64,000 nt of DNA from Bradyrhizobium sp. (GTDB lineage: Bacteria > Pseudomonadota > Alphaproteobacteria > Rhizobiales > Xanthobacteraceae). Positions 18,286-28,674 of the stretch are shown here, piece after piece. A program made the position numbers and the translations under genes. The notes under the pieces are model-generated. The model was not told the DNA's origin, made no database searches, and saw nothing but the letters and a program-made list of their open reading frames with translations. Within the stretch, counting starts at the first letter, position 1; each line of letters starts with the position of its first letter. The stretch covers positions 1-64,000 of the forward strand of contig NZ_JACRMG010000032.1 of assembly GCF_016219575.1 (NCBI RefSeq), given 5' to 3'.

Positions 18286-18334
18286 CGCAAATACCTCTGA
18301 TTTCGACCGAACTTAGCAGATCAGGCCTGCTCTC

Positions 18335-19081
18335 TTAAGCCAGTCGGGCCGGCAAAGCACGCTTCAATGCCTCGAATAAGGCATTTTCGTCCGGCCTGGC
18401 CGCGACCGTGACCTGGGTGGCGCCGGCCTCGCGAACGATTTCGGCGACCGCCGGCGATATGCAGCATTGCGGCAGTGCCAGCGCCGAGATTTCCACCCCG
18501 CCCGTCCGCGCCGCCTCGACGAAGGCCCGCGCGCTGCGCCGGGAATAGTGCAGCACCGCCTCGATCCGGCCGGCGGCAAAGCCGTCGATCACCTCGTCCG
18601 GCAGGCTCTTGGCCGGCACCATGCGGTAGGCGATGTGGGTAATGACCTCAAAACCCATTTCGCGCAGGTCGCCCGCGAGGTCCCTCGCCAGCTCCTCACC
18701 GGCGAGATAGAGCAGCGGCGATTTCTTCTTCAGCTTTTTCGCTTTGGCGCTCTCGACGACGAGATCGCGCAAGGCAGCCGCATCGCCGTCGGCGGAAAGC
18801 ACCTTTGCGAAACCGGCGGCACGTGCCGCCGCAGCCGTGCGCTCGCCCACCGAAAACAGCGGCAGCTTCAGCAGCGGGCTTCTTGCAAGGCTCGGTTCGA
18901 CGGCGCGCACCGCGTTGGCGCTGGTGACAATGATCCCGCCATAGGGAACCTGGTCCCCTTCACTGAAACCGAACGGCTCGAATCGCAGCATCGGCGCAGC
19001 GACGACCTCGAACCCCCGCGCGCGCAGCTCGGCGGCGGTGGTCTCGCCGTCGGGCAGCGGGCGGGTAACGAGAACGGCCAT
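18335..19081 (-). CDS. hemD: Uroporphyrinogen-III synthase
   Basis: This 248-residue protein closes hydroxymethylbilane into uroporphyrinogen III in haem, sirohaem and B12 synthesis. It has the typical bilobed HemD pattern: VLVTRPLPDGETTAAELRARGFEVVAAPMLRFEP, then GGIIVTSANAVRAV, SVGERTAAAARAAGF, LLYLAGE and VLHYSRRSARAFVEAA. Sequence conservation in this family is low, so the identification rests on these blocks and on its place upstream of mic60 and hemY. It starts at the ATG at 19081 and diverges from tsaD. hemC, which is often the neighbour, is not in the 113-base gap. Confidence 0.92.
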   Translation of the reverse strand: MAVLVTRPLPDGETTAAELRARGFEVVAAPMLRFEPFGFSEGDQVPYGGIIVTSANAVRAVEPSLARSPLLKLPLFSVGERTAAAARAAGFAKVLSADGDAAALRDLVVESAKAKKLKKKSPLLYLAGEELARDLAGDLREMGFEVITHIAYRMVPAKSLPDEVIDGFAAGRIEAVLHYSRRSARAFVEAARTGGVEISALALPQCCISPAVAEIVREAGATQVTVAARPDENALFEALKRALPARLA

Positions 19082-19194
19082 TTCCGAGAGTCTCCGCTCC
19101 AGGGGTCTCCGCGAGGATATTTGCCGCAGCCGGACGATTGCACGCGGCGACCCCGCAATGGTACCGAAGCAGCAAGACGCATCTTTAACAGATC

Positions 19195-20301
19195 ATGCAA
19201 GGCCTCACCTTGACGAACGATAAACCGATGCTGGTCCTGGGCATCGAAACCACCTGCGACGAAACCGCCGCCGCCGTGGTCGAGCGCCGGGGCGACGGCA
19301 GCGGCAGGATCCTGTCCAACGTCGTGCGCTCGCAGACCGAGGAGCATGCCCGCTTCGGCGGCGTGGTGCCGGAGATCGCCGCGCGCGCCCATGTCGATCT
19401 GCTCGACGGCATCGTCGACCGCGCCATGAAGGACGCCGGCGTTTCCTACGTGCAGCTCTCGGCGGTGGCAGCGGCCGCAGGCCCCGGCCTGATCGGCGGC
19501 GTGATCGTGGGGCTGACCACCGCAAAGGCGATCGCGATGGTGCACGATACGCCGCTGATCGCGGTCAACCATCTCGAGGCGCACGCGTTGACGCCGCGGC
19601 TGACCTGCGCGCTCGCCTTTCCCTATTGCCTGTTCCTCGCCTCCGGCGGCCATACCCAGATCGTCGCCGTGATCGGCGTCGGAAATTATGTGCGGCTCGG
19701 CACCACGGTCGACGACGCCATGGGCGAAGCCTTCGACAAGGTGGCGAAGATGCTGTCGCTGCCCTATCCCGGCGGGCCGCAGGTGGAACTGGCGGCAGCC
19801 GGCGGCGATGCGAAACGGTTTTCATTTCCGCGGCCAATGCTCGGCCGGCCGGACGCGAACTTCTCGCTTTCGGGCCTGAAGACCGCCGTGCGCAACGAGG
19901 CCAGCCGCATCACGCCGCTGGAACCGCAGGACGTCGCCGATCTCTGCGCGGGCTTCCAGGCGGCCGTGCTGGAATCCACCGCAGATCGGCTGGCGGTGGG
20001 ACTGAAACTGTTCCGCGAGCAATTCGGTCCGCCGCGTGCGCTGGTCGCGGCCGGCGGCGTTGCCGCCAACCAGGCGATCCGCGGCGCCTTGCAGGATGTC
20101 GCGGCAAGGGCGCAGACCACGCTGATCATTCCGCCGCCCGCGCTCTGCACCGATAACGGCGCCATGATCGCCTGGGCCGGCGCCGAGCGCATGGCGATCG
20201 GGTTGACCGATACGATGGAAGCCGCGCCGCGGGCACGCTGGCTGCTCGACGCCAATGCCAGGGCGCCGGCCGGCTATGCCAACAGTCGCGCGGGCTATTG
20301 A
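19195..20301 (+). CDS. tsaD: tRNA N6-threonylcarbamoyladenosine transferase
   Basis: This 368-residue protein (older names gcp, ygjD) transfers the threonylcarbamoyl group from TC-AMP to A37 of ANN-decoding tRNAs, working with TsaB and TsaE. The ASKHA fold motifs are visible: LGIETTCDETAAAVVE, GGVVPEIAARAHVDL, the metal-binding His pair in AVNHLEAHAL, LFLASGGHTQ, GGVAANQAIR and LCTDNGAMIAWAG. The start is taken at the ATG at 19195; an ATG at 19228 just before LGIE is equally possible, and neither has a good ribosome site. It is one base from gpsA. Confidence 0.96.
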   Translation: MQGLTLTNDKPMLVLGIETTCDETAAAVVERRGDGSGRILSNVVRSQTEEHARFGGVVPEIAARAHVDLLDGIVDRAMKDAGVSYVQLSAVAAAAGPGLIGGVIVGLTTAKAIAMVHDTPLIAVNHLEAHALTPRLTCALAFPYCLFLASGGHTQIVAVIGVGNYVRLGTTVDDAMGEAFDKVAKMLSLPYPGGPQVELAAAGGDAKRFSFPRPMLGRPDANFSLSGLKTAVRNEASRITPLEPQDVADLCAGFQAAVLESTADRLAVGLKLFREQFGPPRALVAAGGVAANQAIRGALQDVAARAQTTLIIPPPALCTDNGAMIAWAGAERMAIGLTDTMEAAPRARWLLDANARAPAGYANSRAGY

Positions 20302-20302
20302 G

Positions 20303-21283
20303 ATGGCCTCCTTCAATTCAGTCGCGGTGATCGGCGCAGGCGCATGGGGCACGGCGCTTGCCGCGGTCGCCGCGCGTGCCGGGCGCGGCGTGACACTCTA
20401 TGCACGCAGCGCCGCGAGCGTAGCGCGCATGAAAGCGACGCATGAGAATCTGCGCCTGCCCGGCATTCGGCTCGAAGCCGGCATCGACATCACCGGGGAG
20501 ATCGCGCTTGCCGCATCCGCTGACGTCATCCTGATCGCGACACCGGCACAGAATCTGCGCGAGGCCGTGAACGCCCTCGCCCCGCACCTGAAATCATCGA
20601 CGCCTGTCGTCGCGACGGCCAAGGGCATCGAGCGCGGCACGCACAAGTTCATGACCGAGGTAATTGCGGAAGCTGCAGCAAATGCGATTCCCGCCATTCT
20701 CTCCGGCCCGAGCTTTGCCGACGATGTCGCGCGCGGCTTGCCGACCGCCGTCACGCTGGCGGCCGGGGATGAAGCGATCGCCGCCGCGCTGGTACATGCG
20801 CTGGGTTCCGCGACCTTCCGGCCCTATCACACCACCGATATTCGCGGCGTCGAGATCGGCGGCGCGGCCAAGAATGTGCTGGCGATCGCAGCGGGAATTG
20901 CGGTCGGCCGCGAACTCGGCGCGTCCGCGCAAGCGGCGCTTACAACGCGCGGGTTCAGCGAACTCGCCCGCTTCGGCCGCGCCTGCGGTGCGCGCGCCGA
21001 AACACTGGTGGGCCTGTCGGGTCTCGGCGACCTCATCCTGAGCTGCTCCAGCCTGCAATCCCGCAATTTCGCGCTCGGCATCGCGCTCGGCCGCGGCGAG
21101 CCGCCGCCTTCGGGCAAATTGGCCGAGGGACAGTTCACCGCGCCGGTGCTGGTGGAGTTCGCGGCTTCGCAGGGTGTCGATATGCCGGTATCAAGAGCGG
21201 TAGCCGCAATCCTTGCGGGCAAGATCTCGATCGACGCCGCGATCGAAGGCCTGCTGACGCGGCCGTTCAAGGCGGAGGAATGA
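20303..21283 (+). CDS. gpsA: Glycerol-3-phosphate dehydrogenase [NAD(P)+]
   Basis: This 326-residue cytoplasmic enzyme reduces dihydroxyacetone phosphate to sn-glycerol 3-phosphate for phospholipid synthesis. It has the Rossmann motif VIGAGAWGTALA at the N-terminus, IATPAQNLREAV, ATAKGIERGTHKFM, the SGPSFADDVARGLPTAVTLA block, EIGGAAKNVLAIAAGIAVG and GLSGLGDLILSC. The start is the ATG at 20303. Its tight spacing with tsaD and the ATGA overlap with the EVE gene indicate a three-gene operon. Confidence 0.97.
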   Translation: MASFNSVAVIGAGAWGTALAAVAARAGRGVTLYARSAASVARMKATHENLRLPGIRLEAGIDITGEIALAASADVILIATPAQNLREAVNALAPHLKSSTPVVATAKGIERGTHKFMTEVIAEAAANAIPAILSGPSFADDVARGLPTAVTLAAGDEAIAAALVHALGSATFRPYHTTDIRGVEIGGAAKNVLAIAAGIAVGRELGASAQAALTTRGFSELARFGRACGARAETLVGLSGLGDLILSCSSLQSRNFALGIALGRGEPPPSGKLAEGQFTAPVLVEFAASQGVDMPVSRAVAAILAGKISIDAAIEGLLTRPFKAEE

Positions 21284-21699
21284 CAATGGCGTATTGGCTG
21301 GTGAAATCGGAACCGTCGACCTGGTCGTGGGACCAGCAGGTGGCCAAGGGCGCGAAGGGCGAAGCCTGGACCGGCGTGCGCAATTTCACCGCGCGGCAGA
21401 ATCTCGTGAACATGAAGAAGGGCGACAAGGCGTTCTTCTATCACTCCAACGAGGGCAAGGACATTGTCGGAATCGCCGAGGTGATCAAGGAGGCCTATCC
21501 GGATCCTTCCGACAAGACCGGCAAATTCGTCTGCGTCGACATCAAGGCCGACAAGCCCATGCCGAAGCCGGTGACGATGGCCGCGATCAAGGCGGAGAAG
21601 AAGCTCGCCGCCATGGCGCTGGTGAAATATTCGCGGCTGTCGGTGCAGCCGGTAACGACGGACGAATGGAAGCTGGTCTGCAAGATGGGCGGACTTTAA
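21280..21699 (+). CDS. EVE domain protein
   Basis: This 139-residue single-domain protein of the EVE/PUA-like fold has MAYWLVKSEPSTWSWDQQ at the start, WTGVRNFTARQNLVNMKKGDKAFFYHSNEGKDIVGIAEV in the middle and YSRLSVQPVTTDEW at the end. EVE domains bind modified bases (for example modified cytosines) or RNA in a shallow pocket. The link with tsaD and gpsA is common in Alphaproteobacteria and suggests a tRNA- or RNA-related role. It overlaps the gpsA stop by four bases. Confidence 0.94.
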   Translation: MTMAYWLVKSEPSTWSWDQQVAKGAKGEAWTGVRNFTARQNLVNMKKGDKAFFYHSNEGKDIVGIAEVIKEAYPDPSDKTGKFVCVDIKADKPMPKPVTMAAIKAEKKLAAMALVKYSRLSVQPVTTDEWKLVCKMGGL

Positions 21700-21710
21700 G
21701 CGGCATTTAA
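21696..21710. promoter_or_regulatory. CtrA-type box TTAA-N7-TTAA
   Basis: TTAA-GCGGCAT-TTAA matches the full CtrA consensus spacing. The first TTAA overlaps the stop codon of the EVE gene, so part of the match is incidental. It lies 118 bases upstream of the diguanylate cyclase start. Confidence 0.4.
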
Positions 21711-21828
21711 CCACAACGACCGCTGTTTGTCCGTAGAGTACCGGACCCTAACCGCAGGGGAAATTTAGCATTTCAGGCGCTCTACTCCCTTACCAACAGC
21801 AAAGCGGAACAACGGGAGAGGGCAAGCC

Positions 21829-23175
21829 TTGAGATCGGGCGCCAGCACAGTTAACGCGGCACCGCTCGACGACATGGCGGCAGTGCCCATGACGCCGGCT
21901 CTCGAGGCCGAGACCAGGCGGCTGCTGTCGGGACGGGCGCGCGACATCCGCTTCTCTGACGCGTTGATGCACGCCTATCGCCAGAGGGACTGGCCACAGC
22001 GCAGCAAGATCGCACGCGCCTGGATGGTCTGGGTTGCCCTGATCAGCATGACCTTCGTACCGGTCAGCTACCTTCTCGCGCCGGATTTCCTCTGGCTTAC
22101 CACCCTCATCAGCGGCGTCCTGGTGCCGGCGATGCACGCCTGTGCCTGGCTGGTCTGGCGCAAGCCGCGCAGCGCCACGGTCGAGGGACTGTCGCTGCTG
22201 TTGCTGATGAGCGGCGTCATGATCGTCTACGGCTTCCTCGCTGCAGCCGCTGGCGGCAGCAGCTATGAGCGGTTCCTCACCTGCATCATGTACGCCAACA
22301 CCATCGCGATCGTGGTGCTCAACGTCGAATATTTCTGGTCGCTGTCCCTGATGATCTGCTCGACCGCAATCTTCTTCGGCTTCGAGATTTTCAATCCCGC
22401 GATCAGCCTGAAGGAAGCCGTGGGAACATCGATCTTCTATGCGATCGGAATCTATGCGGCGACGATCGCGCGGAAGACCCAGTCGATCCTGGCAAAGAAG
22501 GCATTCCTGCTGTCCCTGCACAGCCAGTATCACAGCGACGCGCTGAAAGGCGCCAATCATCAGCTGGAAATACTGGCGACACACGATCCCCTCACCGGGC
22601 TCGGCAATCGACGCTCGTCGACCGACCTGATCGACCGGCTCTGGCGCAACCCGGCGATCCCGAAAGCCAATATCGCATTCATCATGGCCGATATCGACCG
22701 CTTTAAGTTATTGAACGATACCGCCGGCCACGCCGCCGGCGACGAATGCCTCAAACGCGTCGCGAGGGCGATCGAGCATTCGGTGCGGATCGGCGAAGAC
22801 GCCGTTTTCCGTTACGGCGGCGAGGAATTCCTGGTCGTCCTCGCCCATGCAACTCCGGACCTCGCCTGGGCGATCGCCGAACGCATCCGCCACGCGGTGG
22901 AAGCGCTTGGCATCGTCAATCCGGGAATCCGGCGCGCCGATGGTTCTGCCGGCGTGGTGACGATCAGTCTGGGCGTCGCCTTTGCGCGGGAAGGTGCCGC
23001 GCCGGAAACGGTGGCGAAATGGGCGGACGATTCGCTCTACGACGCCAAGCGCAGCGGCAGGAACGTCGCGTTCATGTCCACCGCCCATGCTGCCGGCGAC
23101 GCGATTCCGGAACGGGCTGACAGCCGACGCGGCGCGCCGGCGCTGCTGCCCGAGATGGACCGTTTACCCGGCTGA
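21829..23175 (+). CDS. Membrane-bound diguanylate cyclase (GGDEF)
   Basis: This 448-residue protein has several hydrophobic segments between about residues 65 and 220 (probably six), followed by a GGDEF domain from about residue 245: HDPLTGLGNRRSS, FIMADIDRFKLLNDTAGHAAGDECL, RYGGEEFLV (GGEEF at 330-334) and SLGVAF. The active site looks intact, so it should make c-di-GMP. The inhibitory RxxD site five residues before GGEEF is absent (IGED instead). The start is the TTG at 21829, with GGGAGAGGG upstream; ATG codons at 21874 or 21889 are alternatives. It has its own transcription unit. Confidence 0.93.
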   Translation: MRSGASTVNAAPLDDMAAVPMTPALEAETRRLLSGRARDIRFSDALMHAYRQRDWPQRSKIARAWMVWVALISMTFVPVSYLLAPDFLWLTTLISGVLVPAMHACAWLVWRKPRSATVEGLSLLLLMSGVMIVYGFLAAAAGGSSYERFLTCIMYANTIAIVVLNVEYFWSLSLMICSTAIFFGFEIFNPAISLKEAVGTSIFYAIGIYAATIARKTQSILAKKAFLLSLHSQYHSDALKGANHQLEILATHDPLTGLGNRRSSTDLIDRLWRNPAIPKANIAFIMADIDRFKLLNDTAGHAAGDECLKRVARAIEHSVRIGEDAVFRYGGEEFLVVLAHATPDLAWAIAERIRHAVEALGIVNPGIRRADGSAGVVTISLGVAFAREGAAPETVAKWADDSLYDAKRSGRNVAFMSTAHAAGDAIPERADSRRGAPALLPEMDRLPG

Positions 23176-23181
23176 ACGGAA

Positions 23182-24321
23182 TTACGCCGCAGCCGCCAGC
23201 ACCACCTGCGCCAGCAGCTGCTCGCGCTTCTTCTGGGTGCGGTAGCCCTTCATGGTCGCTGCAAAGCGCTCGAGGATGCCGTCCTCGAAGGCGGTGACGA
23301 TGGTGTCGTGCACGTAGCTCTTGCGGCAGATCGCCGGCGTGTTGGAGAGCTCGTCGGCTGCGGCCCGCACGGCGTCCAGCACCTGCTTCTTGCGGCCGCG
23401 GGCGCTCGCCGCGGGCGAAATCCGCGACAGCGATTCCAGCACCACGGCCGAGGCCATCAGCGTGCGGAAATCCTTCAGCGAAATCTTGATGCCGGCGATC
23501 TCGCGCAGGAAGGCGTTCACCGTCGTCGTCGACACGGCGCGGATCGTGCCGGAGGCGTCGCGATACTGGAACATGCGCTTGCCCGGCACGGTGCGCAAAA
23601 TGCCGATGGCGCGCACGAGCTTCGCCGCGTCGCATTCCTTGCGCACGGCCTTGCCGCCCTTCGCCTTGAAAGTCAGCACGAAGCTGTCTTCTTCCAGCGT
23701 GACGTTGGACTTCAACATCGTGGTGGCGCCGCGGGTGCCGTTGAGTTTTGCGTAGGACTCGTTGCCGGGGCGGATCGCGGTGCGCGCGATCAGCTCGATG
23801 ACCGCCGACAGCGCGAATTCCCTCGTTGGCTCGTCGCCGGCGAGATGCGCCGAGACGTTGCGGCGGATTTTCGGGAGCGCGCCCACGAGCTTGGCCAGGC
23901 GATGGGCCTTGCGCTGCTCGCGCACCTTCTCCCAGTCGGCGTGATAGCGGTATTGCAGCCGGCCGGCCGCATCGATGCCGACCGCCTGCAGATGCGAGCT
24001 GGGGTCGGCCGAATAGCGCACGTCGCGATAGGCCGGCGGCACCGCCATCCGATGCAGGCGGCGAATGGTCGGTTCGTGCCGGACCTTCGTGCCGTTGGCG
24101 CGAATGAATGAATAGCTCTTGCCGCGCTTGATGCGGCGGATGGTGAGTGCGTTCTGGTCGCCGAGCTTGAGGCCGTGATGTTCGGCCAGTTCCGCCACCG
24201 AGGTCTTCGGCTTCGGCTGTTCGGCCGGAACCTTCGGCAACTGGCCGAGCATTTCCGCCAGCGCAACGGCGGGATCGGCGGAAGCGGGCCCTGTAGCCTC
24301 GAAATTCTGCTGATCCATCAT
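23182..24321 (-). CDS. DNA topoisomerase IB (poxvirus/eukaryote-like)
   Basis: This 379-residue single-subunit type IB topoisomerase relaxes supercoils by forming a 3'-phosphotyrosine link. It has an N-terminal domain with TIRRLHRMAVPPAYRDVRYS, the catalytic domain with IRPGNESYAKLNGTRGATTMLKSNV, KDFRTLMAS and the active-site Tyr336 in CRKSYVHDTIV. The family is widespread in Rhizobiales, where it is thought to be of eukaryotic or viral affinity. It converges on the diguanylate cyclase gene and diverges from acs over a 380-base gap in which I see no gene or obvious site. Confidence 0.95.
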   Translation of the reverse strand: MMDQQNFEATGPASADPAVALAEMLGQLPKVPAEQPKPKTSVAELAEHHGLKLGDQNALTIRRIKRGKSYSFIRANGTKVRHEPTIRRLHRMAVPPAYRDVRYSADPSSHLQAVGIDAAGRLQYRYHADWEKVREQRKAHRLAKLVGALPKIRRNVSAHLAGDEPTREFALSAVIELIARTAIRPGNESYAKLNGTRGATTMLKSNVTLEEDSFVLTFKAKGGKAVRKECDAAKLVRAIGILRTVPGKRMFQYRDASGTIRAVSTTTVNAFLREIAGIKISLKDFRTLMASAVVLESLSRISPAASARGRKKQVLDAVRAAADELSNTPAICRKSYVHDTIVTAFEDGILERFAATMKGYRTQKKREQLLAQVVLAAAA

Positions 24322-24701
24322 CGTCGTGAACGCCTTGCTCCGCCTGTTGCGCCGGTAATGCCGCTTGTTGGGGCTTCGTTCCGGGAGGGCCGTCCGGCCC
24401 CGGGGTGGCCATTTAGGGGGTGCGGCGCGGGATTGCGAGTCCCGAATCAGTCATCTGCGGTGCCTAAACACCGTTCATGGGAGCCATTCGCCCGATAACG
24501 TTGATTTTGCGCTGTCTCAATACGCCGGGCACGCTGCCGTGGCTGGTGAACCATTGTCGGCGGAAGAGCAAGCCAAACCAAGGTTTGAGGCGGCTGCGCT
24601 TGTCCCGACGCCGTCCGGCGACGCATAATCGCGCCAATAATTGTAGCCAGCTTGCGATCAATTTCGTTCGCGAGCGGCCAGTGACGTTGAGTGGAGGGAA
24701 T

Positions 24702-26654
<1,953 letters not shown>

Positions 26655-26691
26655 AGGTCGGGCAGAAAAGCCACGGTCGATCTCCGAAATC

Positions 26692-26721
26692 AGGGCTCCG
26701 GAACCGTCCGGAGCCCTTTTT
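26692..26721 (+). terminator. Rho-independent terminator of acs
   Basis: AGGGCTCCGGA at 26692-26702 pairs perfectly with TCCGGAGCCCT at 26707-26717 around ACCG, followed by a run of T. It ends acs transcription. The remainder of the 340-base gap to the next gene (26722-26994) shows no recognised feature. Confidence 0.9.
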
Positions 26722-26994
26722 CCTGCGCGATTCCAGAGGCCTCACGCAGCCGTGTCCGCACTGTGTCTTTTTCGGGACAAGTGTTGTTTTCAAGTCATTT
26801 ACTTTAATTCGAACATTTCCTTTGTTCCCTCCATCGAAGTCGCGGCTTCGGCCGGCGTGGAAACCGTCCGGTTAAGGGACGCGGTTAAGAATGCGTGCCT
26901 GAGAAATGCGTGCCTGAGACCGGCGGATTGCCTCCTTCAAAGGTCAGCCGACGAATTTGGTCCCTCCAGGGGACAATGGGGAATGGAGAGAACG

Positions 26995-27510
26995 ATGTCG
27001 TTGAGGATTGCGGCGGCGCTGGCCGTCACCATCGGGGCAGGGATGATGATGTCGTCGCCCGCCCAGGCGCGCCCCGAAATGGTCGGCATGCGCAGCGCCG
27101 AATATTCGCCGGGCACCATCGTCGTGAAGACCGGCGAGCGCCGCCTCTATCTCATCCTCGATAACGGCCGGGCCATGCGTTACCCGGTCGGCGTCGGCCG
27201 CTATGGCAAGCAGTGGGCCGGCACCACCCGCATCGATGGCAAATATACGAATCCGGCCTGGTCGCCGCCGCGGGAAGTCAAGCGCGACAAGCCCAACATG
27301 CCCGACGTGATCCCCGGCGGCTCGCCGCGGAATCCGATGGGCGTTGCGGCCATGACGCTGTCCGGTGGCGAATACGCCATCCACGGCACCAACATGCCGG
27401 GCTCGGTTGGCGGCTTCGTCTCCTATGGCTGCATCCGCATGCTGAACGGGGATATTACCGATCTCTACCAGCGCGTTTCCGTCGGCACGACGGTTGTCGT
27501 GACCCGCTGA
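26995..27510 (+). CDS. L,D-transpeptidase (YkuD family)
   Basis: This 171-residue protein has a signal peptide (MSLRIAAALAVTIGAGMMM..., cleavage near AQA at 23-25). The YkuD catalytic motif is complete: HGTNMPGSVGGFVSYGCIRM, with His130 and Cys146. It should crosslink peptidoglycan by 3-3 bonds or attach outer-membrane proteins to it, in the periplasm. The start is the ATG at 26995 (GGAGAGAACG upstream); an in-frame ATG at 26983 is possible. It is flanked by the acs terminator and a dispersed repeat, and is therefore probably monocistronic. Confidence 0.94.
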   Translation: MSLRIAAALAVTIGAGMMMSSPAQARPEMVGMRSAEYSPGTIVVKTGERRLYLILDNGRAMRYPVGVGRYGKQWAGTTRIDGKYTNPAWSPPREVKRDKPNMPDVIPGGSPRNPMGVAAMTLSGGEYAIHGTNMPGSVGGFVSYGCIRMLNGDITDLYQRVSVGTTVVVTR

Positions 27511-27519
27511 TCTACGTCT

Positions 27520-27619
27520 AAAGCGCGATGCGATTTGGTTGAATCGTCATCGCGCTTTAGGTTGTTGTTTGAGCATGATCTTTTCGGAAAACCGCTTCAC
27601 ACTTTTCCGGATCATGCTC
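27520..27619. repeat. Dispersed double-hairpin repeat (type C)
   Basis: AAAGCGCGATG at 27520-27530 is inverted at 27548-27558 (CATCGCGCTTT), and GAGCATGATC at 27571-27580 is inverted at 27610-27619, with TTTTCGGAAAA/TTTTCCG inside. I recognise this sequence as a common Bradyrhizobium intergenic element (from memory). Confidence 0.7.
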
Positions 27620-27635
27620 TAGGCGTTTTCAACGC

Positions 27636-27669
27636 AAAGAGCCGCGCCAATGCGCGGCTCTTTCTTTTT
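27636..27669. terminator. Rho-independent terminator between convergent genes
   Basis: AAAGAGCCGCGC at 27636-27647 and GCGCGGCTCTTT at 27652-27663 form a 12-bp perfect stem around CAAT, with CTTTTTC after it. Because the stem begins with AAAG it can work in both directions. It lies between the transpeptidase and nuclease genes. Confidence 0.85.
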
Positions 27670-28247
27670 CACCGCGGTACGTTCGCGCACCAGCCGTTGC
27701 GGTGGCCGCCGTTGTAGCTGCGCACATGACCGGCTGCGAGCAGCGCTGCCGCGACATTGCCGGTGCGTTTGGTGGCAACGTCGGCCAGGACGCGGCCCTG
27801 ATACTTGTCCGGACCGATGTTGTAGATCGCGACCTCGCCCTGCCGGAGCAGGTCGCGCAACGCCTCGGTCGCAGCTTCGGCCAGCCGCAATTCCTCAGCG
27901 CAATCCGCCTTGAGTTCCGGCGCATCGATGCCGCGCAGTCGAACGCGCGTCATCACGTCCTGGCCGGGCGCAAGAGGCACCCGCGCCTCAAACGTGTCGC
28001 CATCAATCGTGCGAATGACGTCGGCCGATCGATGCCGGTCGAGGTTGCCGGCAGGCCGCCAGATCGTCTCGAATTCCTGCGACCCGCCGTCATGCCAGCG
28101 CGGCAAATGCAGCCATTGCCGGATCGGCAGCATGGCGCCTGCCGCAACCGCGAGCACAAAGAGCCAAGGCAGGGCCGCGGAAAGCCGCCTCCGGGGCGGG
28201 CGGGCGCGCCCGGTCGGCCGCCAGGAATTTGCTCTCTCAATAGGCAT
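27669..28247 (-). CDS. Membrane-anchored thermonuclease (SNase-like)
   Basis: This protein of about 192 residues has a basic N-terminus, one transmembrane segment (LPWLFVLAVAAGAMLPI, about residues 27-43) and a staphylococcal-nuclease-like domain: VIRTIDGDTFEARV, then RVRLRGIDAPELKADC and YQGRVLADVATK. The residues matching the nuclease's Asp, Arg, Glu and second Arg are all present, so it should be a Ca-dependent nuclease facing the periplasm. The start is uncertain: ATG at 28247 was chosen, though the frame is open to 28331, and no good ribosome site is seen for either. Confidence 0.86.
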   Translation of the reverse strand: MPIERANSWRPTGRARPPRRRLSAALPWLFVLAVAAGAMLPIRQWLHLPRWHDGGSQEFETIWRPAGNLDRHRSADVIRTIDGDTFEARVPLAPGQDVMTRVRLRGIDAPELKADCAEELRLAEAATEALRDLLRQGEVAIYNIGPDKYQGRVLADVATKRTGNVAAALLAAGHVRSYNGGHRNGWCANVPR

Positions 28248-28297
28248 TGCGGGGAAGCTGGACTGAGTCGGCCAGGCCGGCAAGAGTCCATCCTGCC

Positions 28298-28501
28298 TCA
28301 GAAATCCGAGGCGATGCCCTTGTTTTCCCAATCGCCGTAACGCGTCGGCTCCGGGCCCTTGGGGCCCTGGAATTCCTTATCCATGGGCCTGGCATTCGCG
28401 GCCGCCTGGCGGCGGCGCTCTTCGGCCTCGGCAAGCGCCCGCTGCGCCGCCGGCGTCAGCGGCTTCCGTGCGGCATCGTGCTTTGCGGGTCCGTCGGTCA
28501 T
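28298..28501 (-). CDS. SDHAF4 / DUF1674 family protein
   Basis: This 67-residue protein has a charged, Ala-rich N-terminal half and the conserved C-terminal signature EFQGPKGPEPTRYGDWENKGIASDF. That signature defines the DUF1674 family, whose mitochondrial member SDHAF4 binds flavinylated succinate-dehydrogenase subunit A during complex II assembly. A similar role in bacteria is inferred. It starts at the ATG at 28501 and lies next to the nuclease gene on the minus strand, diverging from rsmB. Confidence 0.9.
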   Translation of the reverse strand: MTDGPAKHDAARKPLTPAAQRALAEAEERRRQAAANARPMDKEFQGPKGPEPTRYGDWENKGIASDF

Positions 28502-28674
28502 TTCAACTGTTTCCTCCCGGCCGCCGATGCGGTCAAGCCCGCCCGCCGCATCACAATCGCGAAATCCGATTTGCGATTCTTACATTTGGCATATTCGCAT
28601 GCCACAGCTTGCTCCCGTTGCGATGGCATGAGCCGAAGCATCACGTCACATAGACCCAAGAACATTTCCACGCC

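Noticed and set aside
15062..18316. A very long open plus-strand frame (over 1,000 codons) opposite hemY and mic60
   Set aside because: Its translation is Arg/Ala/His-rich without any domain. The opposite strand encodes recognisable HemY and Mic60-type proteins, and long antisense frames are expected in GC-rich DNA.
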